Below, piece by piece: positions 22,201 through 34,200 of a stretch of 64,000 bases of DNA. Origin of the DNA: Leuctra nigra (Eukaryota; Arthropoda; Insecta; Plecoptera; Leuctridae); assembly GCA_934045905.1 (NCBI GenBank), contig OW203762.1, forward strand, positions 39,719,702 to 39,783,701. The letters run 5' to 3'. The first letter of the stretch is position 1. Every line of letters starts with the position of its first letter. The notes under the pieces are model-generated. The model had not been told where the DNA came from. It saw only the letters and a program-made list of their open reading frames with translations, and did no database searches. A program made the position numbers and the translations under genes.

Positions 22201-25200
22201 AAGAATAATCATCCCGAGAACGGTGCATTTGCCATTCTCCCTCCATCCGGAGATTGTCTTCATGCTTGGTGATGACATTTCGTTCAGCTGGTATGAATTC
22301 GACATGTTTAGTTGGACGCTGAAATTCTCCTTCTGGTCTCAAGTTGTCCTTCGGCTTCTTCACTTCAGCGCGTTCTCCAGGCTTGTATTTCTCAGGCTCC
22401 CGAGGTCTCTCAAACTCTCCCTCAGGCTTCAAGTTGTCTTTGGGTTTCTTCACTTCAACGCGTTCTGCAGGACGATACTTCGCTGATTCTGGTCTCTCGA
22501 AGTCGCCTTCTGGTCGCAAGTTGTCATGTGGTCTGGATGGTTCTGGTCGCTTGCTCAGAGAGTATTGTTCCGGTTCTCTCTTGGTGAACTCTCCTTCTGG
22601 ATACAAGTTGTCTTGTGGAATCTTTTGCTTCTGCCTCTCACCTGGGACAAACTCACAAGGCTCTGGTCTTTCAAAGTGACCCTCGGGTTTAAGATTGTCT
22701 TTTGGCTTCTTGGCCTCAGGCCTATCAGCAGGGCGGAACTTCTGTGATTCTGGACGTTCAAACTCTCCTTCTGGTTTGAGATTGTCTCTAGGCTTCTTCT
22801 GTTCTGGTCGCTCAGCTGGACGATACTTCGGATGATCTGGACGCTCGAACTCTCCCTCGGGACGTAGATTATCCCTTGGAACAGTTTGTTTTGGTCTCTC
22901 TGCAGGAACATAATCCTTTTGTTCCGGCCTCTCGAATTTACCTTCAGGATGTAAGTTATCTTTAGGAATCTTCTGTTTCGGACGTTCTCCTGGAATAAAC
23001 TCGGACTGCTCTGGACGCTCAAACTGTCCTTCTGGTCTCAGATTATCTTTCGGCTTCTTCTGGGTTGGCCTTTCAGCTGGCGTGAATGGTGACTTTTCTC
23101 GCTTCTCAAACTCCCCTTCTGGTTTCAAATTGTCTTTCGGCTTAGTAACTTCTACTCGCTCCGCAGGACGGTACTTGGTAGATTCAGGCCTCTCAAATTC
23201 ACCCTCTGGTTTGAGATTATCATGGGGTTTGGTTGCTTCTGGTCGCTTTGTGGATGTATATTGCTCGTATTCTCTCTGAGCAAACTGTCCTTCTGGATAC
23301 AAGTTGTCCTTCGGGATCTTTTGCTTCGGTCTTTCAGCTGGGACAAACTCGGATTGCTCTGGTCTATCAAAGTGACCCTCTGGTCTCAAGTTGTCTTTTG
23401 GTTTCTTCTGCTCAGGTCGATCAGCAGGTTTAAATGGAGACTTCTCGGGTCTGTCGAACTCACCCTCTGGTTTAAGATTATCTTTCGGTTTCGTGGCTTC
23501 TGGACGTTCAGCTGGTCGATACTTGGCAGATTCAGGTCTCTCGAACTCTCCTTCAGGACGCAGGTTGTCATGTGGTCTGGTTGGTTCTGGCCGCTTACTT
23601 GGAGAGTATTGATCTGGTTCTCTCTTAGTAAACTCTCCCTCTGGATACAGGTTGTCTTGTGGAATCTTTTGTTTCGGTCTCTCAGCAGGAATGAATTCAG
23701 TATGTTCTGGTCTTTCAAAGTGACCCTCGGGTTTGAGATTATCTTTCGGTTTCTTGACGTCTGGCCGTTCGGCAGGGCGGAACTTCTGTGATTCTGGTCG
23801 GTCGAACTCTCCTTCAGGTCTTAGATTGTCTCTTGGTTTCTTCTGCTCAGGTCGCTCAGCTGGGCGATACTCAGGATGGTCAGGACGATCAAATTCACCT
23901 TCCGGACGAAGATTATCCTTTGGAACCTTCTGCTTGGGCCGCTCAGCAGGAACAAACTCAGACTGTTTTGGACGATCGAACTGTCCTTCCGGTTTGAGAT
24001 TGTCCTTAGGCTTCTTCTGTTCAGGTCGTTCAGCTGGTCGATACTTGGCTGATTCAGGTCTCTCAAACTCCCCTTCGGGTCGTAAGTTGTCATGTGGTCT
24101 GGATGGTTCTGGTCTCTTGCTCGGAGAGTATTGTTCCGGTTCTCTCTTGGTGAACTCTCCTTCTGGATACAAGTTGTCTTGTGGAATCTTTTGCTTCTGC
24201 CTCTCACCTGGGACAAACTCACAAGGCACTGGTCTTTCAAATTCACCCTCGGGTTTAAGATTGTCTTTTGGCTTCTTGGCCTCAGGCCTATCAGCAGGGC
24301 GGAACTTCTGTGATTCTGGACGTTCAAACTCTCCTTCTGGTTTGAGGTTGTCTCTAGGTTTCTTCTGTTCTGGTCGCTCAGCTGGACGATACTTCGGATG
24401 ATCTGGACGCTCGAACTCTCCCTCGGGACGTAGATTATCCCTTGGAACAGTTTGTTTTGGTCTCTCTGCAGGAACATAATCCTTTTGTTCCGGCCTCTCG
24501 AATTTACCTTCAGGATGTAAGTTATCTTTAGGAATCTTCTGTTTCGGACGTTCTCCTGGAATAAACTCGGACTGCTCTGGACGCTCAAAATGTCCTTCTG
24601 GTCTCAGATTATCTTTCGGCTTCTTCTGGGTCGGCCTTTCTGCTGGCGTGAATGGTGACTTTGCTTGCTTCTCAAACTCCCCTTCTGGTTTCAAATTGTC
24701 TTTCGGCTTAGTAACTTCTACTCGCTCCGCAGGACGGTACTTGGTAGATTCAGGCCTCTCAAATTCACCCTCTGGTTTGAGATTATCATGGGGTTTGGTT
24801 GCTTCTGGTCGCTTTGTGGATGTATATTGCTCGTATTCTCTCTGAGCAAACTGTCCTTCTGGATACAAGTTGTCCTTCGGGATCTTCTGTTTCGGTCTTT
24901 CAGCTGGGACAAACTCGGATTGTTCTGGTCTATCAAAGTGACCCTCCGGTCTCAAGTTGTCTTTTGGTTTCTTCTGCTCAGGTCGATCAGCAGGTTTAAA
25001 TGGAGACTTCTCGGGTCTGTCGAACTCACCCTCTGGTTTAAGATTATCTTTCGGTTTCGTGGCTTCTGGACGTTCTGCTGGTCGATACTTGGCAGATTCA
25101 GGTCTCTCGAACTCTCCTTCAGGACGCAGGTTGTCATGTGGTCTGGTTGGTTCAGGCCGCTTACTCGGAGAGTATTGATCTGGTTCTCTCTTAGTAAACT

Positions 25201-28200
25201 CTCCCTCAGGATACAGGTTGTCTTGTGGAATCTTCTGTTTCGGTCTCTCAGCAGGAATAAATTCAGTATGCTCTGGTCTTTCAAAGTGACCCTCAGGTTT
25301 GAGATTATCTTTCGGTATCTTGACATCTGGCCGTTCGGCAGGACGGAACTTCTGTGATTCTGGTCGGTCGAACTCTCCTTCAGGTCTTAGATTGTCTTTT
25401 GGTTTCTTCTGCTCAGGTCGCTCAGCTGGGCGATACTCAGGATGGTCAGGACGATCAAATTCACCTTCCGGACGAAGATTATCCTTTGGAACATTCTGCT
25501 TGGGCCGTTCAGCAGGAACAAACTCAGACTGCTTAGGACGATTGAACTGTCCTTCCGGTTTGAGATTGTCTTTTGGTTTCTTAGCTTCGGGCCGCTCACC
25601 TGGTCGATACTTGCTTGAAACAGGTCTCTCAAATTCACCTTCAGGACGCAGATTATCACAGGGTTTTATTTGTTCTGGACGTTTACTTGGTGAGTATTGT
25701 TCTGGCTCTCTCTTGGTAAACTCTCCTTCAGGATGTAGGTTGTCTTTCGGTATCTTCTGTTTAGGTCTATCAGCTGGGACGAATTCTGAATGTTTTGGTC
25801 TGTCGAAATGCCCTTCTGGTTTTAGATTATCTTGAGGCTTCTTAGCTTCAGGACGCTCACCTGGCCGATACTTTTGGGAGACCGGTCTGTCAAACTCTCC
25901 TTCCGGTTTGAGATTATCTTGAGGCTTCTTCTGTTCTGGTCTTTCAGCGGGACGATATTGCGGATGCTCTGGACGATCAAATTGTCCCTCTGGGCGCAAG
26001 TTATCCTTGGGAACCGTCTGTTTTGGTCTTTCAGCCGGAACAAACTCAGAATGTTTAGGTCTGTCAAACTCTCCTTCTGGTTTCAGATTGTCCTTATGTT
26101 TTTTCATCACTGGTCTTTCACCTGGAGAGTATTTTGTGTACTCAGGTCGGCTAAACTCTCCCTCCGGCTTCAGGTTATCAATCGGTTTTGTAGCTACTGG
26201 CCGTTCAGAAGGTTGATACTTTTCTCGTTCCGGTCGATCAAAGTCACCTTCAGGTCTAAGATTGTCACAGGGTTTCCTTACATCTGCTCGTTCTCCTTTC
26301 ACCACCTTGAAGTCGTCTCTGTATCTAAGGTCAACAAATTGACCTTCAATCCGTAGATTGTCTTCGTGTCGTTTTACTTCAACTCGTTCAGTAGTGACAG
26401 AAGAATAATCATCCCGAGAACGGTGCATTTGCCATTCTCCCTCCATCCGGAGATTGTCTTCATGCTTGGTGATGACATTTCGTTCAGCTGGTATGAATTC
26501 GACATGTTTAGTTGGACGCTGAAATTCTCCTTCTGGTCTCAAGTTGTCCTTCGGCTTCTTCACTTCAGCGCGTTCTCCAGGCTTGTATTTCTCAGGCTCC
26601 TGAGGTCTCTCAAACTCTCCTTCAGGCTTCAAGTTGTCTTTGGGTTTCTTCACTTCAACGCGTTCTGCAGGACGATACTTCGCTGATTCTGGTCTATCGA
26701 AGTTGCCTTCTGGTCGCAAGTTGTCATGTGGTCTGGATGGTTCTGGTCTCTTGCTCGGAGAGTATTGTTCCGGTTCTCTCTTGGTGAACTCTCCTTCTGG
26801 ATACAAGTTGTCTTGTGGAATCTTCTGTTTCGGTCTCTCAGCAGGAATGAATTCAGTATGCTCTGGTCTTTCAAAGTGACCCTCGGGTTTAAGATTGTCT
26901 TTTGGCTTCTTGGCCTCAGGCCTATCAGCAGGGCGGAACTTCTGTGATTCTGGACGTTCAAACTCTCCTTCTGGTTTGAGATTGTCTCTAGGTTTCTTCT
27001 GTTCTGGTCGCTCAGCTGGACGATACTTCGGATGATCTGGACGCTCGAACTCTCCCTCGGGACGTAGATTATCCCTTGGAACAGTTTGTTTTGGTCTCTC
27101 TGCAGGAACATAATCCTTTTGTTCCGGCCTCTCGAATTTACCTTCAGGATGTAAGTTATCTTTAGGAATCTTCTGTTTCGGACGTTCTCCTGGAATAAAC
27201 TCGGACTGCTCTGGACGCTCAAACTGTCCTTCTGGTCTCAGGTTATCTTTCGGCTTCTTCTGGGTCGGCCTTTCAGCTGGCGTGAATGGTGACTTTTCTC
27301 GCTTCTCAAACTCCCCTTCTGGTTTCAAATTGTCTTTCGGCTTAGTAACTTCTACTCGCTCCGCAGGACGGTACTTGGTAGATTCAGGCCTCTCAAATTC
27401 ACCCTCTGGTTTGAGATTATCATGGGGTTTGGTTGCTTCTGGTCGTTTGGAAGATGTATATTGCTCGTATTCTCTCTGAGCAAACTGTCCTTCTGGATAC
27501 AAGTTGTCCTTCGGGATCTTTTGCTTCGGTCTCTCAGCTTGGACAAAATCGGATTTTTCTGGTCTATCAAAGTGACCCTCCGGTCTCAAGTTGTCTTTTG
27601 GTTTCTTCTGCTCAGGACGATCAGCAGGTTTAAATGGAGACTTCTCGGGTCTGTCGAACTCACCCTCTGGTTTAAGATTGTCCTTCGGTTTCGTGGCTTC
27701 TGGACGTTCTGCTGGTCGATACTTGGCAGATTCAGGTCTCTCGAACTCCCCTTCTGGACGCAGGTTGTCATGTGGTCTGGTTGGTTCTGGCCGCTTACTC
27801 GGAGAGTATTGATCTGGTTCTCTCTTAGTAAACTCTCCCTCAGGATACAGGTTGTCTTGTGGAATCTTCTGTTTCGGTCTCTCAGCAGGAATGAATTCAG
27901 TATGTTCTGGTCTTTCAAAGTGACCCTCAGGTTTGAGATTATCTTTCGGTTTCTTGACATCTGGCCGTTCGGCAGGACGGAACTTCTGTGATTCTGGTCG
28001 GTCGAACTCTCCTTCAGGTCTTAGATTGTCTCTTGGTTTCTTCTGCTCAGGTCGTTCAGCTGGGCGATACTCAGGATGGTCAGGACGATCAAATTCACCT
28101 TCCGGACGAAGATTATCCTTTGGAACATTCTGCTTGGGCCGTTCAGCAGGAACAAACTCAGACTGCTTAGGACGATCAAACTGTCCTTCAGGTTTGAGAT

Positions 28201-31200
28201 TGTCCTTAGGCTTCTTCTGTTCAGGTCGTTCAGCTGGTCGATACTTGGCTGATTCAGGTCTCTCAAACTCCCCTTCGGGTCGCAAGTTGTCATGTGGTCT
28301 GGATGGTTCTGGTCGCTTGCTCGGAGAGTATTGTTCAGGTTCTCTTTTAGTGAACTCTCCTTCTGGATACAAGTTGTCTTGTGGAATCTTCTGTTTCGGT
28401 CTCTCAGCAGGAATGAATTCAGTATGCTCTGGTCTTTCAAAGTGACCCTCGGGTTTAAGATTGTCTTTTGGCTTCTTGGCCTCAGGCCTATCAGCAGGGC
28501 GGAACTTCTGTGATTCTGGACGTTCAAACTCTCCTTCTGGTTTGAGGTTGTCTCTAGGTTTCTTCTGTTCTGGTCGCTCAGCTGGACGATACTTCGGATG
28601 ATCTGGACGCTCGAACTCTCCCTCGGGACGTAGATTATCCCTTGGAACAGTTTGTTTTGGTCTCTCTGCAGGAACATAATCCTTTTGTTCCGGCCTCTCG
28701 AATTTACCTTCAGGATGTAAGTTATCTTTAGGAATCTTTTGTTTCGGACGTTCTCCTGGAATAAACTCGGACTGCTCTGGACGCTCAAACTGTCCTTCTG
28801 GTCTCAGATTATCTTTCGGCTTCTTCTGGGTTGGCCTTTCAGCTGGGGTGAATGGTGACTTTTCTCGCTTCTCAAACTCCCCTTCTGGTTTCAAATTGTC
28901 TTTCGGCTTAGTAACTTCTACTCGCTCCGCAGGACGGTACTTGGTAGATTCAGGCCTCTCAAATTCACCCTCTGGTTTGAGATTATCATGGGGTTTGGTT
29001 GCTTCTGGTCGTTTGGAAGATGTATATTGCTCGTATTCTCTCTGAGCAAACTGTCCTTCTGGATACAAGTTGTCCTTCGGGATCTTTTGCTTCGGTCTCT
29101 CAGCTGGGACAAACTCGGATTGCTCTGGTCTCTCAAAGTGACCCTCCGGTCTCAAGTTGTCTTTTGGTTTCTTCTGCTCAGGTCGATCAGCAGGTTTAAA
29201 TGGAGACTTCTCGGGTCTGTCGAACTCACCCTCCGGTTTAAGATTGTCCTTCGGTTTCGTGGCTTCTGGACGTTCTGCTGGTCGATACTTGGCAGATTCA
29301 GGTCTCTCGAACTCTCCTTCAGGTCGCAGGTTGTCATGTGGTCTGGTTGGTTCTGGTCGCTTACTCGGAGAGTATTGATCTGGTTCTCTCTTAGTAAACT
29401 CTCCCTCAGGATACAGGTTGTCTTGTGGAATCTTCTGTTTCGGTCTCTCAGCAGGAATGAATTCAGTATGTTCTGGTCTTTCAAAGTGACCCTCAGGTTT
29501 GAGATTATCTTTCGGTTTCTTGACATCTGGCCGTTCGGCAGGACGGAACTTCTGTGATTCTGGTCGGTCGAACTCTCCTTCAGGTCTTAGATTGTCTCTT
29601 GGTTTCTTCTGCTCAGGTCGTTCAGCTGGGCGATACTCAGGATGGTCAGGACGATCAAATTCACCTTCCGGACGAAGATTATCCTTTGGAACATTCTGCT
29701 TGGGCCGTTCAGCAGGAACAAACTCAGACTGCTTAGGACGATCAAACTGTCCTTCAGGTTTGAGATTGTCCTTAGGCTTCTTCTGTTCAGGTCGTTCAGC
29801 TGGTCGATACTTGGCTGATTCAGGTCTCTCAAACTCCCCTTCGGGTCGCAAGTTGTCATGTGGTCTGGATGGTTCTGGTCGCTTGCTCGGAGAGTATTGT
29901 TCAGGTTCTCTTTTAGTGAACTCTCCTTCTGGATACAAGTTGTCTTGTGGAATCTTCTGTTTCGGTCTCTCAGCAGGAATGAATTCAGTATGCTCTGGTC
30001 TTTCAAAGTGACCCTCGGGTTTAAGATTGTCTTTTGGCTTCTTGGCCTCAGGCCTATCAGCAGGGCGGAACTTCTGTGATTCTGGACGTTCAAACTCTCC
30101 TTCTGGTTTGAGGTTGTCTCTAGGTTTCTTCTGTTCTGGTCGCTCAGCTGGACGATACTTCGGATGATCTGGACGCTCGAACTCTCCCTCGGGACGTAGA
30201 TTATCCCTTGGAACAGTTTGTTTTGGTCTCTCTGCAGGAACATAATCCTTTTGTTCCGGCCTCTCGAATTTACCTTCAGGATGTAAGTTATCTTTAGGAA
30301 TCTTTTGTTTCGGACATTCTCCTGGAATAAACTCGGACTGCTCTGGACGCTCAAACTGTCCTTCTGGTCTCAGATTATCTTTCGGCTTCTTCTGGGTTGG
30401 CCTTTCAGCTGGGGTGAATGGTGACTTTTCTCGCTTCTCAAACTCCCCTTCTGGTTTCAAATTGTCTTTCGGCTTAGTAACTTCTACTCGCTCCGCAGGA
30501 CGGTACTTGGTAGATTCAGGCCTCTCAAATTCACCCTCTGGTTTGAGATTATCATGGGGTTTGGTTGCTTCTGGTCGTTTGGAAGATGTATATTGCTCGT
30601 ATTCTCTCTGAGCAAACTGTCCTTCTGGATACAAGTTGTCCTTCGGGATCTTTTGCTTCGGTCTCTCAGCTGGGACAAACTCGGATTGCTCTGGTCTCTC
30701 AAAGTGACCCTCCGGTCTCAAGTTGTCTTTTGGTTTCTTCTGCTCAGGTCGATCAGCAGGTTTAAATGGAGACTTCTCGGGTCTGTCGAACTCACCCTCC
30801 GGTTTAAGATTGTCCTTCGGTTTCGTGGCTTCTGGACGTTCTGCTGGTCGATACTTGGCAGATTCAGGTCTCTCGAACTCTCCTTCAGGTCGCAGGTTGT
30901 CATGTGGTCTGGTTGGTTCTGGTCGCTTGCTCGGAGAGTATTGATCTGGTTCTCTCTTAGTAAACTCTCCCTCAGGATACAGGTTGTCTTGTGGAATCTT
31001 CTGTTTCGGTCTCTCAGCAGGAATGAATTCAGTATGTTCTGGTCTTTCAAAGTGACCCTCAGGTTTGAGATTATCTTTCGGTTTCTTGACATCTGGCCGT
31101 TCGGCAGGACGGAACTTCTGTGATTCTGGTCGGTCGAACTCTCCTTCAGGTCTTAGATTGTCTCTTGGTTTCTTCTGCTCAGGTCGTTCAGCTGGGCGAT

Positions 31201-34200
31201 ACTCAGGATGGTCAGGACGATCAAATTCACCTTCCGGACGAAGATTATCCTTTGGAACATTCTGCTTGGGCCGTTCAGCAGGAACAAACTCAGACTGCTT
31301 AGGACGATCAAACTGTCCTTCAGGTTTGAGATTGTCCTTAGGCTTCTTCTGTTCAGGTCGTTCAGCTGGTCGATACTTGGCTGATTCAGGTCTCTCAAAC
31401 TCCCCTTCTGGTCGCAAGTTGTCATGTGGTCTGGATGGTTCTGGTCGCTTGCTCGGAGAGTATTGTTCCGGTTCTCTTTTAGTGAACTCTCCTTCTGGAT
31501 ACAAGTTGTCTTGTGGAATCTTCTGTTTCGGTCTCTCAGCAGGAATGAATTCAGTATGCTCTGGTCTTTCAAAGTGACCCTCGGGTTTAAGATTGTCTTT
31601 TGGCTTCTTGGCCTCAGGCCTATCAGCAGGGCGGAACTTCTGTGATTCTGGACGTTCAAACTCTCCTTCTGGTTTGAGGTTGTCTCTAGGTTTCTTCTGT
31701 TCTGGTCGCTCAGCTGGACGATACTTCGGATGATCTGGACGCTCGAACTCTCCCTCGGGACGTAGATTATCCCTTGGAACAGTTTGTTTTGGTCTCTCTG
31801 CAGGAACATAATCCTTTTGTTCCGGCCTCTCGAATTTACCTTCAGGATGTAAGTTATCTTTAGGAATCTTTTGTTTCGGACGTTCTCCTGGAATAAACTC
31901 GGACTGCTCTGGACGCTCAAACTGTCCTTCTGGTCTCAGATTATCTTTCGGCTTCTTCTGGGTTGGCCTTTCAGCTGGGGTGAATGGTGACTTTTCTCGC
32001 TTCTCAAACTCCCCTTCTGGTTTCAAATTGTCTTTCGGCTTAGTAACTTCTACTCGCTCCGCAGGACGGTACTTGGTAGATTCAGGCCTCTCAAATTCAC
32101 CCTCTGGTTTGAGATTATCATGGGGTTTGGTTGCTTCTGGTCGTTTGGAAGATGTATATTGCTCGTATTCTCTCTGAGCAAACTGTCCTTCTGGATACAA
32201 GTTGTCCTTCGGGATCTTTTGCTTCGGTCTCTCAGCTGGGACAAACTCGGATTGCTCTGGTCTCTCAAAGTGACCCTCCGGTCTCAAGTTGTCTTTTGGT
32301 TTCTTCTGCTCAGGTCGATCAGCAGGTTTAAATGGAGACTTCTCGGGTCTGTCGAACTCACCCTCCGGTTTAAGATTGTCCTTCGGTTTCGTGGCTTCTG
32401 GACGTTCTGCTGGTCGATACTTGGCAGATTCAGGTCTCTCGAACTCTCCTTCAGGTCGCAGGTTGTCATGTGGTCTGGTTGGTTCTGGTCGCTTGCTCGG
32501 AGAGTATTGATCTGGTTCTCTCTTAGTAAACTCTCCCTCAGGATACAGGTTGTCTTGTGGAATCTTCTGTTTCGGTCTCTCAGCAGGAATGAATTCAGTA
32601 TGTTCTGGTCTTTCAAAGTGACCCTCGGGTTTGAGATTATCTTTTGGTTTCTTGACATCTGGCCGTTCGGCAGGACGGAACTTCTGTGATTCTGGTCGGT
32701 CAAACTCTCCTTCAGGTCTTAGATTGTCTTTTGGTTTCTTTTGCTCAGGTCGCTCAGCTGGGCGATACTCAGGATGGTCAGGCCGATCAAATTCACCTTC
32801 TGGGTGAAGATTATCTTTCGGTATTTTTTGTTTAGGTCTTTCGGCAGCTACGAATTCTGTCTGTTTTGGCCGATCAAACTGACCTTCCGGCTTCAGATTG
32901 TCTTTTGGTTTTTTGACTTCTGGACGTTCCCCTGGTCTGTATTTTGCGGACTCAGGCCGCTCAAATTCACCTTCAGGGCGAAGATTGTCATGTGGCTTGG
33001 ATGGTTCAGGTCGCTTACTCGGTGAATAAGATTGGGGTTCTCTCTTTGCAAACTCCCCTTCTGTCCTTAAATTGTCTTCCGGTATCTTCTGCTTCGGTCT
33101 CTCCGCTGGTATGAACTCTGATTGTTTAGGTCGGTCAAATTGGCCTTCCGGTTTAAGATTGTCTTTTGGTTTTTTCTGCTCCGGTCGCTCTGACGGACGA
33201 TACTTCGGATGATCCGGCCGATCAAACTCTCCCTCAGTTCGCAAATTGTCTTTTGGAATTGTTTGTTTAGGTCTCTCTGCTGGAATATACTTTTGATGTT
33301 CTGGTCTTATAAATTCACCTTCAGGTTTGAGGTTGTCCTCATGTTTCCTTACTTTTGGACGTTGTCCTGGAGAGTATACTACATTCTCGGGACGTATGAA
33401 TTCGCCTTCTGGGTAGAGATTATCGACAGGTTTTGTTGCTACCGGACGATAACCTGGTGAGTACTTTTCTCTCTCTGGCCGTTCAAATTCTCCCTCTGGT
33501 TTAAGATTGTCTTTTGGTTTCTTAACATCAGCTCTCTCACCTGGCTTAAATTCAGACTGTCTTGTCGGTCTCTCAAAGTTTCCTTCTGGCCTCAAATTGT
33601 CAATCGGCCTCTTGACATCAGCCCGTTCTCCTCTGACGACCTGGAAGTCATCCTTATATTTCATGTCAACAAATTGACCTTCAATACGTAAGTTATCTTC
33701 ATGTCTTCTCACCTCAACTCTTTCAGACTTCACAGCACAATAATCATCTCGACTTCGATGCACCTCCCATTCCCCCTCCATCCGGAGATTATCTTCATGC
33801 TTAGTGATAACACTGCGTTCAGCTGGTCTAAACTCTACTTGCTTAGATGGGCGCTCAAACTCTCCTTCGGGCATAAGATTGTCCTTAGGTTTCTTTACTT
33901 CCGCTCTTTCTCCAGGTCTGAATATGGATGGTTTTTCCGGTCTTTCAAATTCACCTTCTGACTTCAAATTGTCTCTAGGTTTCTTTACTTCCAGTCTTTC
34001 AGCTGGACGATACTTAAGTGACTCTGGTCTATCGAATTCCCCTTCTGGTTTCAAATTGTCAACGTAACGCTTCTGCTTTGGTCGCTCAGCAGGCTTGTAT
34101 TCTGGATGACCTGGTCTTTCAAACTCTCCCTCAACCCATAAGTTGTCTTTTGGTTTTGTTGGCTCTGGGCGTTTTCCAGGAGAGTACTGGTCAGGTTGTC

